Positions 30,365 to 40,500 of a DNA stretch of 40,942 nt are shown here, one piece after another. The notes below the pieces were generated by a model, which ran no database searches, was not told where the DNA came from, and saw only the letters and a list, made by a program, of their open reading frames with translations. The position numbers were made by a program, and so were the translations under genes. Numbering within the stretch: position 1 is the stretch's first letter; each line of letters opens with the position of its first letter. Source of the DNA: Porphyromonadaceae bacterium (lineage in GTDB: Bacteria; Bacteroidota; Bacteroidia; Bacteroidales; UBA12481); the NCBI GenBank assembly GCA_007280905.1, contig QYQM01000018.1:1-40942 (forward strand), read 5' to 3'.

Positions 30365-33166
30365 ATGTCTGTAATACAGAGGTTCACATATACGGGGAAG
30401 GTACCGATCCTTATTTTTATATTATTCATTGTGAGCCACTTACCCATCTTCGCCCAATCCAATGAAGATTGCCTGATGTGCCACGATGATCCGGGATTAT
30501 CCATTGAGAAGAATGGTAAGAAATTATCTCTGTATGTTACCGCAAAAACGCTGGGCAGTTCAGTGCACAAGGGGCTGACTTGCATTTCCTGCCATGAAGA
30601 TGCAGCAGTCGCGGAGTTTCCGCATCCCGAGGGGCTCAAACCGGTCAGCTGCAGTAAATGCCATCCCGAACCTGAAAAACAATTCGAAGCCGGGGTGCAC
30701 GGACAAGCCAAAAGGCTGAAATCGCTTTACGCGCCAGATTGCAAGGAGTGCCATGGTGATCACCAAATTTTGTCGAGAACAAATCCTCAATCCCGGACCT
30801 ATAAGATGAATATCCCGGTTTTATGCGGCAGATGCCATCGCGAAGGGGCACCGGTTGCCAGGATCTATAATATTTCCGAGCACAATATCCTGGAAAATTA
30901 CAGCTCTGATGTCCATGGAATTGGCTTATTCAAAAAGGGGTTAATTGTATCGGCAACGTGTAATGACTGCCACGGGAATCACTTAATCCTGCCGCATACC
31001 AGTCCGAATTCCACGATTTCGGCCAACAATATTGCCAAAACCTGTATGGCCTGTCATACCAAGATTGAAGAGGTTCACACCAAGATTATTAAAGGGGCAC
31101 TATGGGAAGAGAAGCCTGGATCAATCCCTGCCTGCACCTCTTGTCATATCCCGCATAGAGTTAGTACTCAAAATATTGTAGCCAACATATCAGACCGCGA
31201 ATGCATCAAATGCCATGAAACGACGACTGCTCAGAAGCTTGTCGGGGACTCCCTGGTTTCGATGAAGGTGGACAAGGCTGATCTGGCAAATTCGGTTCAT
31301 AAAAACATTGCTTGCGTAAAATGCCATTCTGATGTATCATCGAATCTGAAGCGGCCTTGTGAAACTGCCAGAAAGATTGATTGTTCTGCCTGTCATGCTG
31401 AGGTATCTACATTGTTTGCCGGGAGCGGACACGGGCAGGCTTATGAGCGGAAAGATAAAAATGCTCCCTATTGCACTAATTGTCACGGAACCCACAAGGC
31501 AAAATCGAGGTATGATGATACGGCCCCCACATACCGCGCCAATATCCCGAAGCTCTGCGGCCAGTGTCACCGCGACAATGGAAAAGCCAACAAGACGGCT
31601 GAATTGCACCAGGTAAATACATTGGTTGATTATTCATCAAGCGTTCATGGCAAAGGGTTGACTGAAAAGGGATTAACGGTAAGTGCAGTATGCACCGATT
31701 GCCACTCGACGCACAATATCTTAAAGGAAACGGATGAACTTTCCACCATCTTCGCGAAGAATGTTCCGGCAACCTGTGCCACTTGCCATAAGGGTATTTA
31801 CGATGAGTACATCAAAAGTGATCATGCCATTACCAAAGACGGCGGTAAGCAAAAGTATCCGACTTGTGTCGACTGTCATACTTCGCATGTGATTGGTTCC
31901 ACCATAGATGATCAGTTCATGAATGAGGTTACACAGCAATGCGGCACCTGTCATGAAGAAACCGCGAAAACCTATATGCTTACCTATCACGGGAAGGCTC
32001 ATTCTCTGGGGTATTCAAAAGCCGCCAAGTGTTCTGACTGTCATGGATCTCACACTATCCTGAATGTCAATAATCCTAAGTCGTCGGTAGGCAGCCTGCA
32101 TATTGTGGCAACCTGCCAAAAATGTCATCCTGATGCAAATACCAGGTTTACAGGTTATTTAACTCATGCAACGCATCATAACAAGGAAAAGTACGGTATC
32201 CTGTATTATACGTTCTGGGCAATGACCGGTTTGCTGATCGGGGTATTTTCGTTTTTTGGAATTCATATTATTCTCTGGTTCCCGCGGTCATTTAAAACCT
32301 TGAGGGAAAAGAAGAAACATAAAGACTCCTTAATCGATAAATACTATATCAAGAGGTTCTCGCGAAGTCAGCGGTTAACGCATATTTTCGTCATCCTCAG
32401 CTTCCTGATACTGGCCTTAACCGGGATGATCCTGAAGTTTTCAAACATGGCATGGGCGAATTATCTGGCTAATTTATTGGGTGGAGCTCATATTGCCGGG
32501 AAAATTCACCGTTTCGGGGCTTTCATCACTTTTTGCTATTTTACCTTCCACCTGTTTTCCTTAATCCGGACTAAGATCAAGAACCGCATTCCTGCCGGCA
32601 AGTTTGTTTTCGGTAAAAATTCGCTGATGTTTAACAAGCAGGATCTGAAAGACTTTGGTGCAACAATCAAGTGGTTTATCGGCAAGGGCCCCAAACCCAA
32701 CTACGGACGGTGGACATACTGGGAAAAATTCGATTACATGGCTGTATTCTGGGGTGTTGCTGTCATCGGATTTTCCGGATTAGTGCTATGGTTCCCTGAA
32801 ATTTTTACCAGGATATTCCCGGGCTGGCTGATCAATGTGGCACAGATTATTCACAGCGATGAAGCATTGCTCGCAGTGGGATTTATTTTTACCATTCACT
32901 TTTTCAATACCCATCTGCGCCCGGATGCTTTCCCGATGGATACAGTCATATTTACGGGACTGGTTCCGCTGGATGAATTCAAGAAAGACAGGCCGCGTGA
33001 ATATGAAGAACTGAAAGAATCCGGCCGTCTTAAAAAGGTTATGGTTAAAAAGGAATCTAAAAGTTGGTATTTCAATACTATTAAAACATTCGGATTTATT
33101 TTCCTGGCCTTTGGACTGACGCTGGTTGGGTTTATTATCTACTCGATGCTGTTCGGATACAAATAG
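30365..33166 (+). CDS. 19-heme cytochrome c fused to a cytochrome b membrane domain
   Basis: This is a 933-residue protein. A signal peptide or anchor lies at about 12-30. The periplasmic part (31-600) holds 19 CXXCH sites with Cys at 36, 73, 96, 126, 154, 199, 227, 257, 280, 317, 340, 370, 398, 443, 471, 501, 526, 556 and 584. Sites 2-9 and 10-17 repeat at offsets of 244 residues (seven times) and 246 (once): a duplicated octaheme module. The last three sites repeat the spacing of sites 3-5 (offset 430). Residues about 610-930 form a cytochrome b-like domain with several TM helices and His in LTHIF, GGAHIAGKIHRF, TFHLF and IHFFNTH. The closest known concept is the Geobacter CbcL fusion (multiheme c plus HydB-like b), a quinol oxidase for external acceptors, but with far fewer hemes there. 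Confidence 0.93.
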   Translation: MSVIQRFTYTGKVPILIFILFIVSHLPIFAQSNEDCLMCHDDPGLSIEKNGKKLSLYVTAKTLGSSVHKGLTCISCHEDAAVAEFPHPEGLKPVSCSKCHPEPEKQFEAGVHGQAKRLKSLYAPDCKECHGDHQILSRTNPQSRTYKMNIPVLCGRCHREGAPVARIYNISEHNILENYSSDVHGIGLFKKGLIVSATCNDCHGNHLILPHTSPNSTISANNIAKTCMACHTKIEEVHTKIIKGALWEEKPGSIPACTSCHIPHRVSTQNIVANISDRECIKCHETTTAQKLVGDSLVSMKVDKADLANSVHKNIACVKCHSDVSSNLKRPCETARKIDCSACHAEVSTLFAGSGHGQAYERKDKNAPYCTNCHGTHKAKSRYDDTAPTYRANIPKLCGQCHRDNGKANKTAELHQVNTLVDYSSSVHGKGLTEKGLTVSAVCTDCHSTHNILKETDELSTIFAKNVPATCATCHKGIYDEYIKSDHAITKDGGKQKYPTCVDCHTSHVIGSTIDDQFMNEVTQQCGTCHEETAKTYMLTYHGKAHSLGYSKAAKCSDCHGSHTILNVNNPKSSVGSLHIVATCQKCHPDANTRFTGYLTHATHHNKEKYGILYYTFWAMTGLLIGVFSFFGIHIILWFPRSFKTLREKKKHKDSLIDKYYIKRFSRSQRLTHIFVILSFLILALTGMILKFSNMAWANYLANLLGGAHIAGKIHRFGAFITFCYFTFHLFSLIRTKIKNRIPAGKFVFGKNSLMFNKQDLKDFGATIKWFIGKGPKPNYGRWTYWEKFDYMAVFWGVAVIGFSGLVLWFPEIFTRIFPGWLINVAQIIHSDEALLAVGFIFTIHFFNTHLRPDAFPMDTVIFTGLVPLDEFKKDRPREYEELKESGRLKKVMVKKESKSWYFNTIKTFGFIFLAFGLTLVGFIIYSMLFGYK

Positions 33167-33178
33167 CCGGCACAATAA

Positions 33179-33210
33179 AAGCTCCTTTGTTATCAGAAAC
33201 AAAGGAGCTT
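33179..33210. terminator. Hairpin terminator between convergent cytochrome genes
   Basis: A 13-bp perfect stem (AAGCTCCTTTGTT and its complement) has a 6-nt loop. The T-rich flank lies on the minus-strand side (CTTTTATTG), so it best serves the tetraheme gene, but it can fold in both transcripts. Confidence 0.8.
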
Positions 33211-33240
33211 GGTAGGTGAGGCTACTTTAACAGAAGAAGA

Positions 33241-33738
33241 TTATTGTCCTTTAGACGGGTTTTTATGAGCAATTTTTGCTGAATAGGTTTTGAAATCAAA
33301 CCCTTTGAAATTCGGGCTATCAGCATTATGACATTTCTTGCAGAGCTTTTCATCAGGCATAATCAAACCAGCAGCCATTGCTTTGGCCATATCTTTCATA
33401 ATGGTCGGTGTCTTGTAAGCACTGCCTGCACCATGACAAGATTCGCATGAAACACCTTCAGCAACCGTAATGGTTTGTGTATCACTTAAAACCAAACCAG
33501 CTGCGGTTGAATGACATTTTAAACACTTCGGATTTTTGGCTTCATCACCCTTCAAAACCTGAAATGCCTTGGCATGCGGGCTTGCAGCCCACTTATTGTA
33601 CTGTTCACCCTGCGGTGGTTTATTGTGACACATTTTGCATTTTGCGGCTCCGATGTACTCTTTCTGCTGAGCACTGGCTGGAGCCACGGCCACAATCAGG
33701 CCACAAACCAGCACCAACGATAAAAATTTAGTTAACAT
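33241..33738 (-). CDS. Tetraheme c-type cytochrome (cytochrome c554-like)
   Basis: This 165-residue soluble periplasmic protein has a signal peptide (about 1-23, APASAQ). Four CXXCH sites occur, at C34, C72, C98 and C133, in an arrangement reminiscent of cytochrome c554-type domains: IGAAKCKMCH, then NKWAASPHAKAF, GVSCESCHGAGSAYK and CKKCHNADSPNFKGFDF. AGGAGG lies 5 nt before the ATG. It converges with the 19-heme gene. Being small and soluble, it is a good candidate for a periplasmic shuttle between the inner-membrane and outer-membrane cytochromes of this cluster. Confidence 0.92.
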   Translation of the reverse strand: MLTKFLSLVLVCGLIVAVAPASAQQKEYIGAAKCKMCHNKPPQGEQYNKWAASPHAKAFQVLKGDEAKNPKCLKCHSTAAGLVLSDTQTITVAEGVSCESCHGAGSAYKTPTIMKDMAKAMAAGLIMPDEKLCKKCHNADSPNFKGFDFKTYSAKIAHKNPSKGQ

Positions 33739-33791
33739 AGAATCCTCCTTATTAAATTAATGTTATATTATTAACAAACAAATTGCTGCCA

Positions 33792-33807
33792 AGATATAAA
33801 AATATCT
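33792..33807. promoter_or_regulatory. Palindrome upstream of the tetraheme cytochrome gene
   Basis: AGATAT-AAAA-ATATCT is a perfect 6-bp inverted repeat with a 4-nt spacer, 54 bp before the minus-strand start at 33738. It could be a regulator site. It does not match the FNR consensus. Confidence 0.4.
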
Positions 33808-33844
33808 GTATACCTAAAACCGTTCATAAATTTTAGCTTTCTGA

Positions 33845-33948
33845 GTAGCGTCAAAAGATTCCCGCTTTCGCGGGAATGACAGGAGCACGATCGTAATTCC
33901 TGCAAGAGCACTGTTATCCACGAGAAGGCGGGGACCCCTTGACGCTAC
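33845..33948. repeat. 104-bp element with 10-bp terminal inverted repeats
   Basis: GTAGCGTCAA (33845-33854) and TTGACGCTAC (33939-33948) are perfect inverted ends. Inside is an 8-bp hairpin ATTCCCGC-TTTC-GCGGGAAT (33858-33877) and GCGGGGACCCC near the right end. No ORF is present. It looks like a non-autonomous (MITE- or REP-like) intergenic element. It lies in the 325-bp gap before the papain-like gene; the remainder of that gap is AT-rich with no assignable gene. Confidence 0.6.
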
Positions 33949-34063
33949 CCCGAGTTAAATTAATGATATATAATATATTACGGCCTTTAAGCCAAATTAT
34001 TCCAACCCAACCAGTACCGAAATAGTCAAAAGGTCTTAATATTACCCTTTTAACGATATTTTT

Positions 34064-36547
34064 ATGAAAACGAGAAGTTTATTCGTTTCATTGGGACTTA
34101 TGGGTGCCTTTACCGGGTTGTTCGGACAACAGGCAGACCTAAGTGCCATCAGTTCTGATGATGCAGCACTGAATAGTTTGCCCAGGCTAACATTGCCGGC
34201 AGGATATGCCAGCAGGCCATTACCGGCGAAGAAGGATAATTCGCGTGTTATTTATTTTTCAGGAATTTACAGTCAGGACGTATGGAACTGTAATCAAGCG
34301 AGTTCCATCTGGACCATGTTCACTTATGAGATCAATTATCTCAGAAACCTGAATTCTTCGTTAACGGAGAATCAATATAGTCCAATGGCGGTGTATAACC
34401 TCCTGAATTACGGAAATTCAATCCAGGGGGTATCGTATTTTGATAGCTGGAACCTGGTGAAATCAAACGGAATCCCGGGAAATCCGGATTTTACAGCATA
34501 CAGCCAGAATTCACAGATCTGGATGACGGGTTACGACAAGTATTACCGGGGGATGAAAAACCGGGTGGATGAGGTTTTTGCCATTGATGTCGGGAATCCC
34601 GGGGGGTTGCTTACCCTTAAGCATTGGATAAACGACCACCTGAACGGTTCACAGGTTGGCGGCCTGGCCAATTTCCAGATCGGATCGGACGGCATGGTTA
34701 TTCCTCAGATCCCGCTGGATAAGGGATTGGAAGAGGAGGGACAGTATATCGTAATCAGGTATGGCCCATGGGTGGGTCATGCCATGACCTTTGTGGGCTG
34801 GAATGATTCAGTCCGGTATGATGTTAATGGTGATGGCCGGTATACGAATAATATCGATATCAACGGTGATGGTGTTGTTGACATGAAGGATTGGGAGATT
34901 GGTGCCATGCTGGTGGTTAACTCCTGGAGCGTGGGTTGGGGTAATGCCGGTAAAGTATGGGTGATGTATCGGTTATTGGCTGAAAATACCAGTGATGGGG
35001 GTATCTGGAACAAGGCCGCTATGGTAGTTAAGCCTAAAAAAACCTATGATCCGTTGCTGACGGTTAAAGCTAAGATACGCTATAACCGGCGTAACCGTAT
35101 AAAAATCCAGGTCGGTGTTTCATCTGATCTAAACGCACATGACCCCGATAGAGTCATGGATTTCCCCTGTTTTAATTATCAGGGAGATACCCTGCCCATG
35201 CAGGGTTTTTCCAGTGTCAACTCGGATCTGATTGAAATCGGGCTGGATATCACCCCCCTGATGAATTATATCCCGGCAAACGGCCAGGCCAAAATTTTCC
35301 TCGAAGTAATTCAGAAATCTCATGATGCTTTGGGTTCCGGTAAAGCGGAGAGTTTTTCGGTAATGGATTATACTAATGGTACCAATGAGTTTGTCAGTTC
35401 CGATGGAATGCTGCCCATTGTTAGGAATGCGGTTACACGGCTTTCGGTGCCAATACATACAAGGGTAAACCGGCCTGTTATCATCACTGAGGAACTGCCA
35501 GATGCTCAGGTCGGGCTTGAATATCGATATCAGATTGAAGCCGATGGAACTATCGGACCATACCGTTATACAAATCCTGCCGATCAATTTGTTGAAAAAC
35601 CGGATACATCAACCATCGATTTTGTTGGAGGTACCGAGGTCTTTACTGAACCCGGTATCACGGCCCGGGTGATGGACCTGCCTTTTTCGTTTCCATTTTA
35701 TGGGGCAAACTATAACCAGATTACCGTTCTTGCTGATGGAGGTATCGTAATGGGGCAGAATCTGGTGACGTATCCTTATGTAATTGACCCTCGCCTGCGG
35801 TTTTACCAGAATAGAGGGGTATTTCCGTTCTTTGGCAACCTTTATTATCCCGATGCGAACAATAAGGTAACCTTTGAGGCTTCAGGTGCTGAGGTGGTTA
35901 TTCGCTGGGTGGCAACTATCGATCCTGAAGGTCTCCAGCCCGTGGAATTTGCCGCAAAGATTCTTCCCGATGGGAAAATCTGGTTTTATTATGGGAATGT
36001 GAATACTACCCCTGATATATCATGGATATCAGGAATATCGGCGGGGAATAACCTGGATTATTATCTGATGAACCATAACAATTCAGTCCTGAAGATAAAC
36101 GCTACTTTCAGCCTTGAATTGCAGGATTGGCCCTCCTGGCTGAGTTTGGGCAGCAACGGTGACCTGCAAGGTACACCTGACAAGTCGGGCACCTATTCTT
36201 TGCCATTGAAAGTCACCGATTGGACCGGTATCAGCAGCTATAAGGAGCTGATGATTACGGTAATGGGTGGCAGTGGGGTGACTATTGGAGAATTTCAAAG
36301 CGCAATTCGGGTGTTCCCCAATCCGGCAACTGATGTGATCTGGTTTCAGGGGTATACTAATCATCCCGGATCCTTGAATTTATCCGTTTATGATCTAACC
36401 GGTAACCAGGTTATTACCAGACCATATAATGTTCCTATAGGTCAGGTTCTGATCCCTTTTGGGGAAATCAAAACCTTACCAGCCGGAGTATATATTTATC
36501 AGCTCAAGGGAATTATTAAGGGCGCCGGAAGAATTATCCGGCAATAA
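34064..36547 (+). CDS. Papain-like (C1-type) secreted protein with T9SS sorting domain
   Basis: This 827-residue protein has a signal peptide (1-21, TGLFGQ). Residues about 60-310 resemble a C1 peptidase: QDVWNCNQASSIWTMFTYE for the Cys region, H239 in VGHAMTFVGW and N286 in VVNSWSVGWGNAG, the His and Asn of the papain triad. The nucleophile is unclear: C76 aligns best with the structural Cys22 of papain, leaving A79 where Cys25 belongs. Two EF-hand-like loops (DVNGDGRY and DINGDGVVDMKDWE, 253-278) are inserted between His and Asn. Later parts hold an Ig-like putative domain (around 665-735) and a T9SS sorting domain (VFPNPATDVIWFQG to end). It may be an inactive binding protein or an unusual peptidase. 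Its stop abuts that of the PorP-like gene. Confidence 0.82.
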   Translation: MKTRSLFVSLGLMGAFTGLFGQQADLSAISSDDAALNSLPRLTLPAGYASRPLPAKKDNSRVIYFSGIYSQDVWNCNQASSIWTMFTYEINYLRNLNSSLTENQYSPMAVYNLLNYGNSIQGVSYFDSWNLVKSNGIPGNPDFTAYSQNSQIWMTGYDKYYRGMKNRVDEVFAIDVGNPGGLLTLKHWINDHLNGSQVGGLANFQIGSDGMVIPQIPLDKGLEEEGQYIVIRYGPWVGHAMTFVGWNDSVRYDVNGDGRYTNNIDINGDGVVDMKDWEIGAMLVVNSWSVGWGNAGKVWVMYRLLAENTSDGGIWNKAAMVVKPKKTYDPLLTVKAKIRYNRRNRIKIQVGVSSDLNAHDPDRVMDFPCFNYQGDTLPMQGFSSVNSDLIEIGLDITPLMNYIPANGQAKIFLEVIQKSHDALGSGKAESFSVMDYTNGTNEFVSSDGMLPIVRNAVTRLSVPIHTRVNRPVIITEELPDAQVGLEYRYQIEADGTIGPYRYTNPADQFVEKPDTSTIDFVGGTEVFTEPGITARVMDLPFSFPFYGANYNQITVLADGGIVMGQNLVTYPYVIDPRLRFYQNRGVFPFFGNLYYPDANNKVTFEASGAEVVIRWVATIDPEGLQPVEFAAKILPDGKIWFYYGNVNTTPDISWISGISAGNNLDYYLMNHNNSVLKINATFSLELQDWPSWLSLGSNGDLQGTPDKSGTYSLPLKVTDWTGISSYKELMITVMGGSGVTIGEFQSAIRVFPNPATDVIWFQGYTNHPGSLNLSVYDLTGNQVITRPYNVPIGQVLIPFGEIKTLPAGVYIYQLKGIIKGAGRIIRQ

Positions 36548-37513
36548 TTATTCAATCGGCTGGCCGATGTTCATAGACAGCTGGATCATATGACTGGTGA
36601 ATTGATGGGGTACATCGGCCGAAATCGGGATCTCAAACAGGTAGCGGATTGAAAGATTATCGAGCCTGACTCCCGTGAATACTGAAAAACCTTCTTTCCA
36701 GCGGTAGGAAAGCCCGGCTTGCAACATATCGCGCAAGTGAAAGGTCGTGCTAAAATCAAATCGGAAACCGTTACGTGCATTGAGTTTGATTACAGCCATA
36801 GGCTCGATCTTCAGATTCATGTTTCGGTTAAGGGTGAAAAAATAACCCCCATAGGCATAGACCGACCGGGCCAGATCGGGATTAAGCGACGGATCTTCGT
36901 TTCCCGGGAATCCGTAATTGCCGAATTTCACTGATGAATTGAACAATTGAACCAGCGAGAATCCTGCATAGCCATTCTTGTTAAAATAGTGGGCGCCAGC
37001 ATTAAAATCAATGAAATAGCTTTTATTGGGATTATCCAGATAAGGATCATTCGGATCGGTCAGAACGATGCTGGTTGATCCGATCTGAAAAAAAGAAGGC
37101 GATAATCCGAGGGATAACCGGCCTTTGCTTAAGAACAGATGATAGGAATAATCCAGGTGTATTCCCGTTAAATGGAAGACACCATACGAATCATGAAAAA
37201 ATCCTCCGCCAACTCCAACCTTGCTGTAGGTGTTTTTCCCTTTATTGACAAATCCCAGGGGATTGAAACGGTCCCTGGCTTTGGTCCATCTTGTTTGATA
37301 GGTAACACTTTGACTGGCTGGCGCTCCATCCCAACCAACCCATTGCTGCCTCGAATTGACGACCAGCGTACCATATTGTCCGGTTCCGGCAATGGCGGGA
37401 TTGAGGAGGAACAGGTTAGCCAGATATTGATCCGAAAAGGAGTTAACCTGAGAAAAACCGGGAAAGGCCGGTGCTAACAGGATCAGTATTAAATATAGAA
37501 GATTATTCCTCAT
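36548..37513 (-). CDS. PorP/SprF-family type IX secretion membrane protein
   Basis: This 321-residue protein has a signal peptide (1-21, FPGFSQ), then the PorP/SprF start (FSDQYLANLFLLNPAIAGTGQYG, SRQQWVGWDGAPASQSVTYQT) and a barrel-like body ending in MIQLSMNIGQPIE. PorP/SprF proteins help deliver large surface proteins such as adhesins and often lie directly downstream of a CHU_C-domain gene. That is the arrangement here, with an ATGA overlap with the upstream giant gene, so the two are translationally coupled and presumably act as carrier and cargo. Confidence 0.92.
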   Translation of the reverse strand: MRNNLLYLILILLAPAFPGFSQVNSFSDQYLANLFLLNPAIAGTGQYGTLVVNSRQQWVGWDGAPASQSVTYQTRWTKARDRFNPLGFVNKGKNTYSKVGVGGGFFHDSYGVFHLTGIHLDYSYHLFLSKGRLSLGLSPSFFQIGSTSIVLTDPNDPYLDNPNKSYFIDFNAGAHYFNKNGYAGFSLVQLFNSSVKFGNYGFPGNEDPSLNPDLARSVYAYGGYFFTLNRNMNLKIEPMAVIKLNARNGFRFDFSTTFHLRDMLQAGLSYRWKEGFSVFTGVRLDNLSIRYLFEIPISADVPHQFTSHMIQLSMNIGQPIE

Positions 37514-40500
37514 CTTAAAATGGAGACGGAGCCTTTTAGTGGTTTTAAATCACTTCGTAACCAAACCAGGTAATAGTAGGATCCCACAGGTAAAATAGTA
37601 CCCGATTTATCGGTTCCATCCCAAGGTACCGGGTATCCGGTTTCCGACCACCAGATCAGCTTGCCCGATCGGTTGAAAATTTTCAATTCGCACTCCGGAA
37701 AGTCTTTGAGCGCAGCAATTTCCCATTTTTCATTGATGCCGTCACCATTCGGGGTAAAAGCGTTGGGAATCTGGAAGGGAGGATAATCAAGAGTGAGATC
37801 GATCAGGGCATTCTCGCGGCATTTCGAGGCATCAGTAACCCAAACCAGATATTTTCCAAGCACCATATTCGATAAATAGGTAATGGTATCATTGGTCGAC
37901 CATTTAACTGAATAGGGTGGAGTTCCCCCTTTGATCGACAGATTGATTTCTCCGTCAGGACAGGTTTCGCAGCTCGGAGAGACCAGATGATAGTTTATCT
38001 GAATGCTATCCGGTTCTTTAAATGTGATCTCTTTGGGATATTTTGTAGTGCAGGCTTTATCTTCCCTGACCACAATCTGAAAGCTATTATTACCATATAA
38101 CCCCTGGAACCATGGACTCGTTGAATAGTTTAAACCATCATCGATGCTGAATTCATAGGAGGATCCTGACCCATGCGAGTAAATCTTCAAACTGCCATCC
38201 CTATTACCCGAACAGGTTACGGGAATAGAGGTAACCGAATCGATTATCAGCAGGCTTGGATCGTTAACCCGGATCATCACCGTATCAGAATTCACGCAGC
38301 CATTTTTAGTGATGGACAGGTCAAACGTCCCTGTTTCGTTGATGGAAATTTCAGGAGTTATCGCACCAGTGCTCCATAAATAGGAGTCACCTGATCCTCC
38401 GGAGAGTACAATTGGGTTTGACTTGCAATAAACGGTATCTCTTCCAAGATCAACTTTTGGCAAAGGATTGATGGTCAGATTAACGGTATCGCTGTTCTCG
38501 CAACCATCGATTTTGATTTTGAGCCAATAAACCCCTGATTGGTTCACATATTTATAACGGGTGGTATCACCAGTGCTCCACAGGTATGTTTCGCCCCTGC
38601 CGCCATTGAGCTCCAGACTGTCCTTTAAGCAAATGGTAGTATCCTGGGGCAGATGCAGATTTACCTCCGGGAGTGGCTTGATCGTAACCTGTACGCTATC
38701 CGTGTTTACGCAGCCGTTTTTTTGGATCGTCAGCTTATAATTATCGGACTCATTCACCTGAATCTTTGCAGTGGTATCGCCGGTACTCCATAAATAGGAG
38801 TCGCCCCAACCGCCGAAGAGTTCAATCGGGCTCCCCTTGCACTGAATGATACTATCATTCCCCAGATTGATTTCCGGAAGAGGCTTGATTAATACTTTGG
38901 TGGTATCCGTGAGGACACATTGGTTCTTATCGGTAACAAAAACGATGAGTTGTTCGATTGATTGGGTGATTTGCACAACCCGGGTGGTTTCATTGTTGCT
39001 CCATTTCCACGCCAGGTATTCGCTTCCCCCGTCAAGTTTGATGGTATCGCCCTGGCATCCTTCCCGGGGAGCGCCAAGTTGGGGAGGGTTATACGGGAAC
39101 ACTTCAACGGTTATCTCACCATAAGCGGAGCAGGTATCCTGGGTAGCCTGTTCGACTGAATAACCCTTAACCCGGTAAGTAGTAGTTTTCCAAGGATATA
39201 CATCTAATGACGGCACCCGAATTCCATTTGGATTTTCCCATAGGTATTCTACCGCACCCTGGGCCGTAAGAGTAACCTTTGATCCGGGGCAGGCTGTTCC
39301 GGTTATAGAGGAGCGAATGCTTACCGCAGGTGCATTTTCTTCAGAAACGCTGAGTTTGCTTGTTAAGGAGCATCCGGTATGGCGGGAGGTAATTTTGACT
39401 TCATATACCCCGAAGGCCAGATTGGTAGCTGTATTTGATGTATTTGCAGAATCATGGGTCCAGGCAAAATCATATTGATCAGGGTCCTCCTCCATAACCA
39501 GTGTGATTGAACCGTTGCCAGCGCCGCATGCCGCAAGAGTGATCAGGGTATCTTTAATAACCGGAAGCGGTTTCTCCACAACCTCGGTAGAATCGGTGCT
39601 GGAACAACCATTGTAATGAGTTACGGTAACTAAATATGTTCGCGGGTTATAAACATTTACGCGCCGCTCAACTTTTAAGTTAGGAAATTCACGCCAGTTA
39701 TAAAAGGCTCCATCGCCGGCATCCAGCAGGGCCGGACTGCCTTTGCATAGAGGGGTGATATCGGGGAGATTGAGATCGGGAAGGGGGTGAATGGTGATTT
39801 CTCTCTCGAAATTACGAACTCCCCCAAATTGTATGATACGCATGTTAACCATATAAACACCAGGAGCCGGAAAAGTATATACTCCTTCCCAGGTGACGGG
39901 GTCGGTCACGGCCTGGCCAACATCGTTTCCATTTTTTTTTATGGTCCAAACAGGAGGAACATTGAGGTCCACACCCGCCCGGGTTGATATGTAAAAGACG
40001 GTTTTATCGCGATAGCAGGTATTCTCAAAATAAAATTCCGCAGCTTTGAAAAAATCGGACAGAAAGGTGGGAAGTCCGAAATAACCTGTTCCTCCCTTTC
40101 CGGTTGAATTATCGATCAGGCTGGCACCGTGTTCGATGTAATTACAATCTTCCTGGATCGGGGAGTTGATAACGCCCAGAAATGGCTGGTTGCCTAGCGA
40201 CAGATATATTTTCCCGTTATAAGCTAACTGAAGTGCGCCGCACAGAATGGACGGATTTTCCCGTAAAATCTTGACACTGTACAAGATAGAATCTTGGTCA
40301 AGTTTAGCAAGATTCCATTGATAGAGTAATCCCCCTTTCCTTGTAGAACCGTAAAGGAAATTACTGGTAGGGGAGAATTCGACTCCGTACGCAGCACCGG
40401 TTTCGGCAAAAGGATTTTGGCTGTCTCCGGCCGGGAGTTTGGCTATCATCCGAATATCTCCGGTTAAATTATTGAAGGTGAATAACTCGAAAAAGTGCAA

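Noticed and set aside
32786-33202. Minus-strand frame covering the end of the 19-heme gene and the hairpin
   Set aside because: Shadow of the cytochrome b domain; it also crosses a terminator stem.
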